Shown here: piece after piece, positions 14,406-16,598 of the stretch | How the letters are laid out: the number at the start of each line of letters is the position of its first letter | Position numbering within the stretch: the stretch's first letter is position 1 | From: JAYEPK01 sp048569615 | Lineage (GTDB): Archaea; Thermoplasmatota; Penumbrarchaeia; Penumbrarchaeales; Penumbrarchaeaceae | Assembly (NCBI GenBank): GCA_048569615.1 | Contig: JBLIRK010000051.1 | Span: forward strand, 1 to 16,598 | Reading direction: 5' to 3' | Length of the DNA stretch: 16,598 bases | The notes under the pieces: generated by a model | What the model saw: the letters and a program-made list of their open reading frames with translations, nothing else | Databases searched by the model: none | Told to the model about the DNA's origin: nothing | Program-made: the position numbers and the translations under genes

Positions 14406-15725
14406 ATGATGAACAAGGTTGTCATTGAGATCGAAAAACAAAATGGGAATTCATTTAAAATAGAGATCGAAGGGGATTTCAAGATCGGGAGGATGGAGAC
14501 CGAAATAGGTCCTATGATGGTCATCGTGGAGGAAGGTTCAGAACCCCGGTACCTGGCAGAATGCACCTCAGAAGTCTCGGAGATCGTATTCGATGACAAG
14601 AACGATGTCACCTCATGCCACGCCTTTTTCTACTGGAGGGGTGGTTCTTTATTCATCAGGGATGTCGGGAGCGAGATCGGGACTTATATCAATAATAAAA
14701 TGATCACAGGTTGGAAAAAGGGGAAAGAAAGCTCTTCGTATATAACCAGGTCGAAGATCAATGTCACGATAGGGAATTGGGATATGGTGATCGAACCGGT
14801 AAGGTCCGAAAAACCACAAAAGCAGAAAATGGCAATGGTAAGAAGGAAGAACGAAGATAGAGAGGCCATCACGTATAAGGAAGGACCTTCACCTTGGAAG
14901 AAGCCGGGGATTGATGTTGAAACATCCGAAATGGGAACAGATGTCGATTTCTCAGTGGCGCTGCCATCATCCGTGAAACGAGATACGACCTTCAAGATAC
15001 ACTTCTGGGCCCACCTCGAATCGGACCAGGAGCTGATAGAACAAATAGCCAAGGAGAAGTATAGGGATGAAGAATTCACTTTGGAGACAAAGGGATCCTA
15101 TCCCTTGAAATCGAGGACTGATCTAAGATTGCACTTGAAGATCGAGGATCTGCAGGTCACGGAATCCGTTGAACACATCTATTGGAATGGGAAGATGTCA
15201 AAGACCTATTTCAAGGTCAGGGTACCCTCGGATGTCGAATTCGGAGAGAAGGACGGGACGATCTTCGTCTATGCACGTGACTGCTTGATAGCGCGGATGG
15301 ATTTTTCTCTTAACGTTACAATGTCCGGTGAAGGACCGGGTAAAGCGGTCCCGGACAAGATCCGCTATAGGAGCGCTTTCGTATCTTATTCAACAATGGA
15401 TACCGATGAGGTCCTCGCTCGCATCCAGGGGATCAGGGCTGTGGCTCCATATATGGACATCTTCTTCGACAAGAGGTCGATCGACCAGGGCGAGGACTGG
15501 AAGGAGCGCATCAGAAACGAGATCATTGAAAGGGACATACTCTATCTGTTCTGGTCCAAGAACTCCGCATCATCTTCATACGTGGATGAGGAATGGCGGC
15601 TCGCCTATTCCAATAAAGGTGCGGATTCAATACTGCCCATCCCTTTGAGGTCATCCAAGGATGTACCTCCCCCCAAAGAATTATCCCATCTGCATTTCTA
15701 TGATTGGACGCTCAACAACATATAA
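14406..15725 (+). CDS. FHA domain - beta-rich domain - TIR domain protein
   Basis: This 439-residue protein has no signal peptide and is likely cytoplasmic. Residues 4-128 form an FHA domain: 'KIGRM' (26-30), 'TSCHAFFYW' (69-77, with Thr and Ser where Ser-Arg is usual) and 'GTYINNKMI' (92-100). It should bind phosphothreonine peptides if the altered pocket still works. A linker precedes a beta-rich domain (about 178-305) that I cannot name with certainty. Residues 320-435 are a TIR domain with 'AFVSYST', 'DIFFDKRSIDQGEDW' and 'SSYVDEEWRLA'. Glu396 aligns with the catalytic Glu of NAD-cleaving TIRs. It may cleave NAD or make a cyclic ADP-ribose-type signal. It is the first gene of an operon with the repeat protein, 35 bases away. 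ATG 14409 is an alternative start, with GAGGG four bases away. Confidence 0.85.
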   Translation: MMNKVVIEIEKQNGNSFKIEIEGDFKIGRMETEIGPMMVIVEEGSEPRYLAECTSEVSEIVFDDKNDVTSCHAFFYWRGGSLFIRDVGSEIGTYINNKMITGWKKGKESSSYITRSKINVTIGNWDMVIEPVRSEKPQKQKMAMVRRKNEDREAITYKEGPSPWKKPGIDVETSEMGTDVDFSVALPSSVKRDTTFKIHFWAHLESDQELIEQIAKEKYRDEEFTLETKGSYPLKSRTDLRLHLKIEDLQVTESVEHIYWNGKMSKTYFKVRVPSDVEFGEKDGTIFVYARDCLIARMDFSLNVTMSGEGPGKAVPDKIRYRSAFVSYSTMDTDEVLARIQGIRAVAPYMDIFFDKRSIDQGEDWKERIRNEIIERDILYLFWSKNSASSSYVDEEWRLAYSNKGADSILPIPLRSSKDVPPPKELSHLHFYDWTLNNI

Positions 15726-15760
15726 TTCATGATATTGGAAGAATTGAAGGAGGAAAGAAA

Positions 15761-16598
15761 ATGGCTGTGAAGAAGGACATTGAGGGAAACCACGTTCAAG
15801 AAGCATTAAAAAATTATTTACATACTTTTTGGCCCAATAATGTTGCAGTCCAAACTCCATTCGCATTGGATCATGGATATTTCATGCCGATATCGATTGA
15901 TGAGATAGGACAATTCGATCTTCATTATTTTCCGCTATCAAGTTATCAAAACGGATGGTTGATTTTGATCCTGGATAAAGATACGAATTTTTGGGAATTT
16001 ATAAAAAATAAATTTGCTGATTATGAAGAGATGGATAAAGTAAAGAATTCCTTGTTGGACTCGGAATCAAAAGCTAAGAGCTCTCACGATCTCGTCGATT
16101 TATCCATGAGTTGGTACATTTTATTCAGGGATGAAGAAAAAGCCATGAAGATATTACAAGAAGCAGAGTCCAAAGCTGTAAGTTCTTCTGACCTTGTAAG
16201 ATTGGCTGAGAGCTGGTTCTCGATGTTCAATGATGAAGAAAAAAGGGAACTGATATTGGAAGAAGCGGAGTCCAGAACCAATGAAACAAACGATTATATC
16301 AATCTGGCAGAATGCTTGTTCGGCTCGCTCCATGATGAAGAAAGGGCAAAGCAGTTGCTTGAGAAAGGGGAATCAGCTGCGAGAGACTCATTTGAATACG
16401 CAGGTTTGGCAGAGACCTGGTTCGCAAAGTTCAATGAAAAGGAAAAGGCAAAGGGGTTATTGGAAAAAGCTGAGAATATAAAGAAGGTGCTTGGTGATAG
16501 GATCAATATAGAAGTCCTAAAAGATATAAAAGACAGAGCCATACTTAAAGAAACAGACCTGATATGTAATTGTACTCCTGTAGGCATGGAGACTGGAA
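15761..16598 (+). CDS. TPR-like helical repeat protein, 3' end beyond the window
   Basis: The frame opens at ATG 15761 with an excellent GGAGG site seven bases upstream (15749-15753). It runs to the window end without a stop, giving 279 residues. Residues 1-90 form an unrecognised mixed domain with aromatic-rich strands ('GWLILILDKDTNFWEF'). Residues 110-245 are four exact 34-residue units of the form 'DLVxLAESWFxxFxDEEKAxxLLEEAES', preceded by half a unit. The period and the Leu-Ala-aromatic pattern are those of TPR/Sel1-like helical hairpins, a protein-binding scaffold. Codons AAA, TTA, ATA and AAT are much more frequent here than in the genes to the left. It is probably the partner of the FHA-TIR protein in one operon. 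A further segment with 'CNC' begins near the edge. Confidence 0.8.
   Translation, partial: MAVKKDIEGNHVQEALKNYLHTFWPNNVAVQTPFALDHGYFMPISIDEIGQFDLHYFPLSSYQNGWLILILDKDTNFWEFIKNKFADYEEMDKVKNSLLDSESKAKSSHDLVDLSMSWYILFRDEEKAMKILQEAESKAVSSSDLVRLAESWFSMFNDEEKRELILEEAESRTNETNDYINLAECLFGSLHDEERAKQLLEKGESAARDSFEYAGLAETWFAKFNEKEKAKGLLEKAENIKKVLGDRINIEVLKDIKDRAILKETDLICNCTPVGMETG
16088..16495 (+). repeat. Four tandem 102-base coding repeats (34-residue TPR-like units)
   Basis: The units are 16088-16189, 16190-16291, 16292-16393 and 16394-16495. They are clear at the protein level ('LAESWF', 'DEEKA', 'LLEKAES') but diverged at the DNA level, so they are old repeats rather than a recent tandem expansion. 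Confidence 0.75.

Noticed and set aside
16294..16587. Minus-strand frame at the right edge
   Set aside because: It is antisense to the four 34-residue repeats, which are much better explained as coding.

Overview
The window looks like chromosomal DNA from a euryarchaeal, probably Thermoplasmata-related, archaeon. The supporting signs are A/T-rich TATA elements about 26 bases before several starts (apparently leaderless genes next to genes with strong GGAGG sites), a tRNA with no encoded CCA, an AbrB-PhoU protein, an archaeal-type lipoprotein, and long secreted proteins tethered by an Asp-rich stalk and one C-terminal membrane helix. The lineage is inferred from gene style, not from a marker gene.

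Layout. 1-339 is the 3' end of an FtsX/MacB-type permease. Positions 7461 down to 268 form a minus-strand block. It holds a 1001-residue PQQ-type propeller/cadherin-like/PKD surface protein, a translationally coupled 2-TM protein, a RhaD-like class II aldolase, and a 1050-residue propeller plus five-Fn3 surface protein. A tRNA-Gln(CTG) follows at 7607-7679. The 346-base stretch after it holds a candidate small RNA and leads to a 59-residue membrane protein. A two-repeat lipoprotein (minus) is divergent from a desulforedoxin-like Cys4 protein (plus). Next come a hairpin-forming candidate RNA, a membrane-anchored subtilisin-like protease, and, convergent with it, an AbrB-PhoU regulator and a membrane transglutaminase-like protein. 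A YkgJ-type Cys-rich protein lies divergent from the transglutaminase, with a 12-base palindrome between them.

The right edge (14406-16598) is the most unusual part. It is a two-gene operon: an FHA / beta-rich / TIR protein with an apparent TIR catalytic Glu, then a gene cut by the window end that carries at least four 34-residue TPR-like repeats. The second gene is visibly A/T-richer than the rest of the window, which suggests accessory DNA. FHA recognition, a TIR effector and a helical-repeat partner together suggest an NAD-linked signalling or defence module. That function is inferred.

Much of the window serves the cell surface (two stalked adhesin-like proteins, protease, lipoprotein, transglutaminase-like protein). 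Two candidate small RNAs and three perfect 12-base palindromes in intergenic DNA are further points to check.
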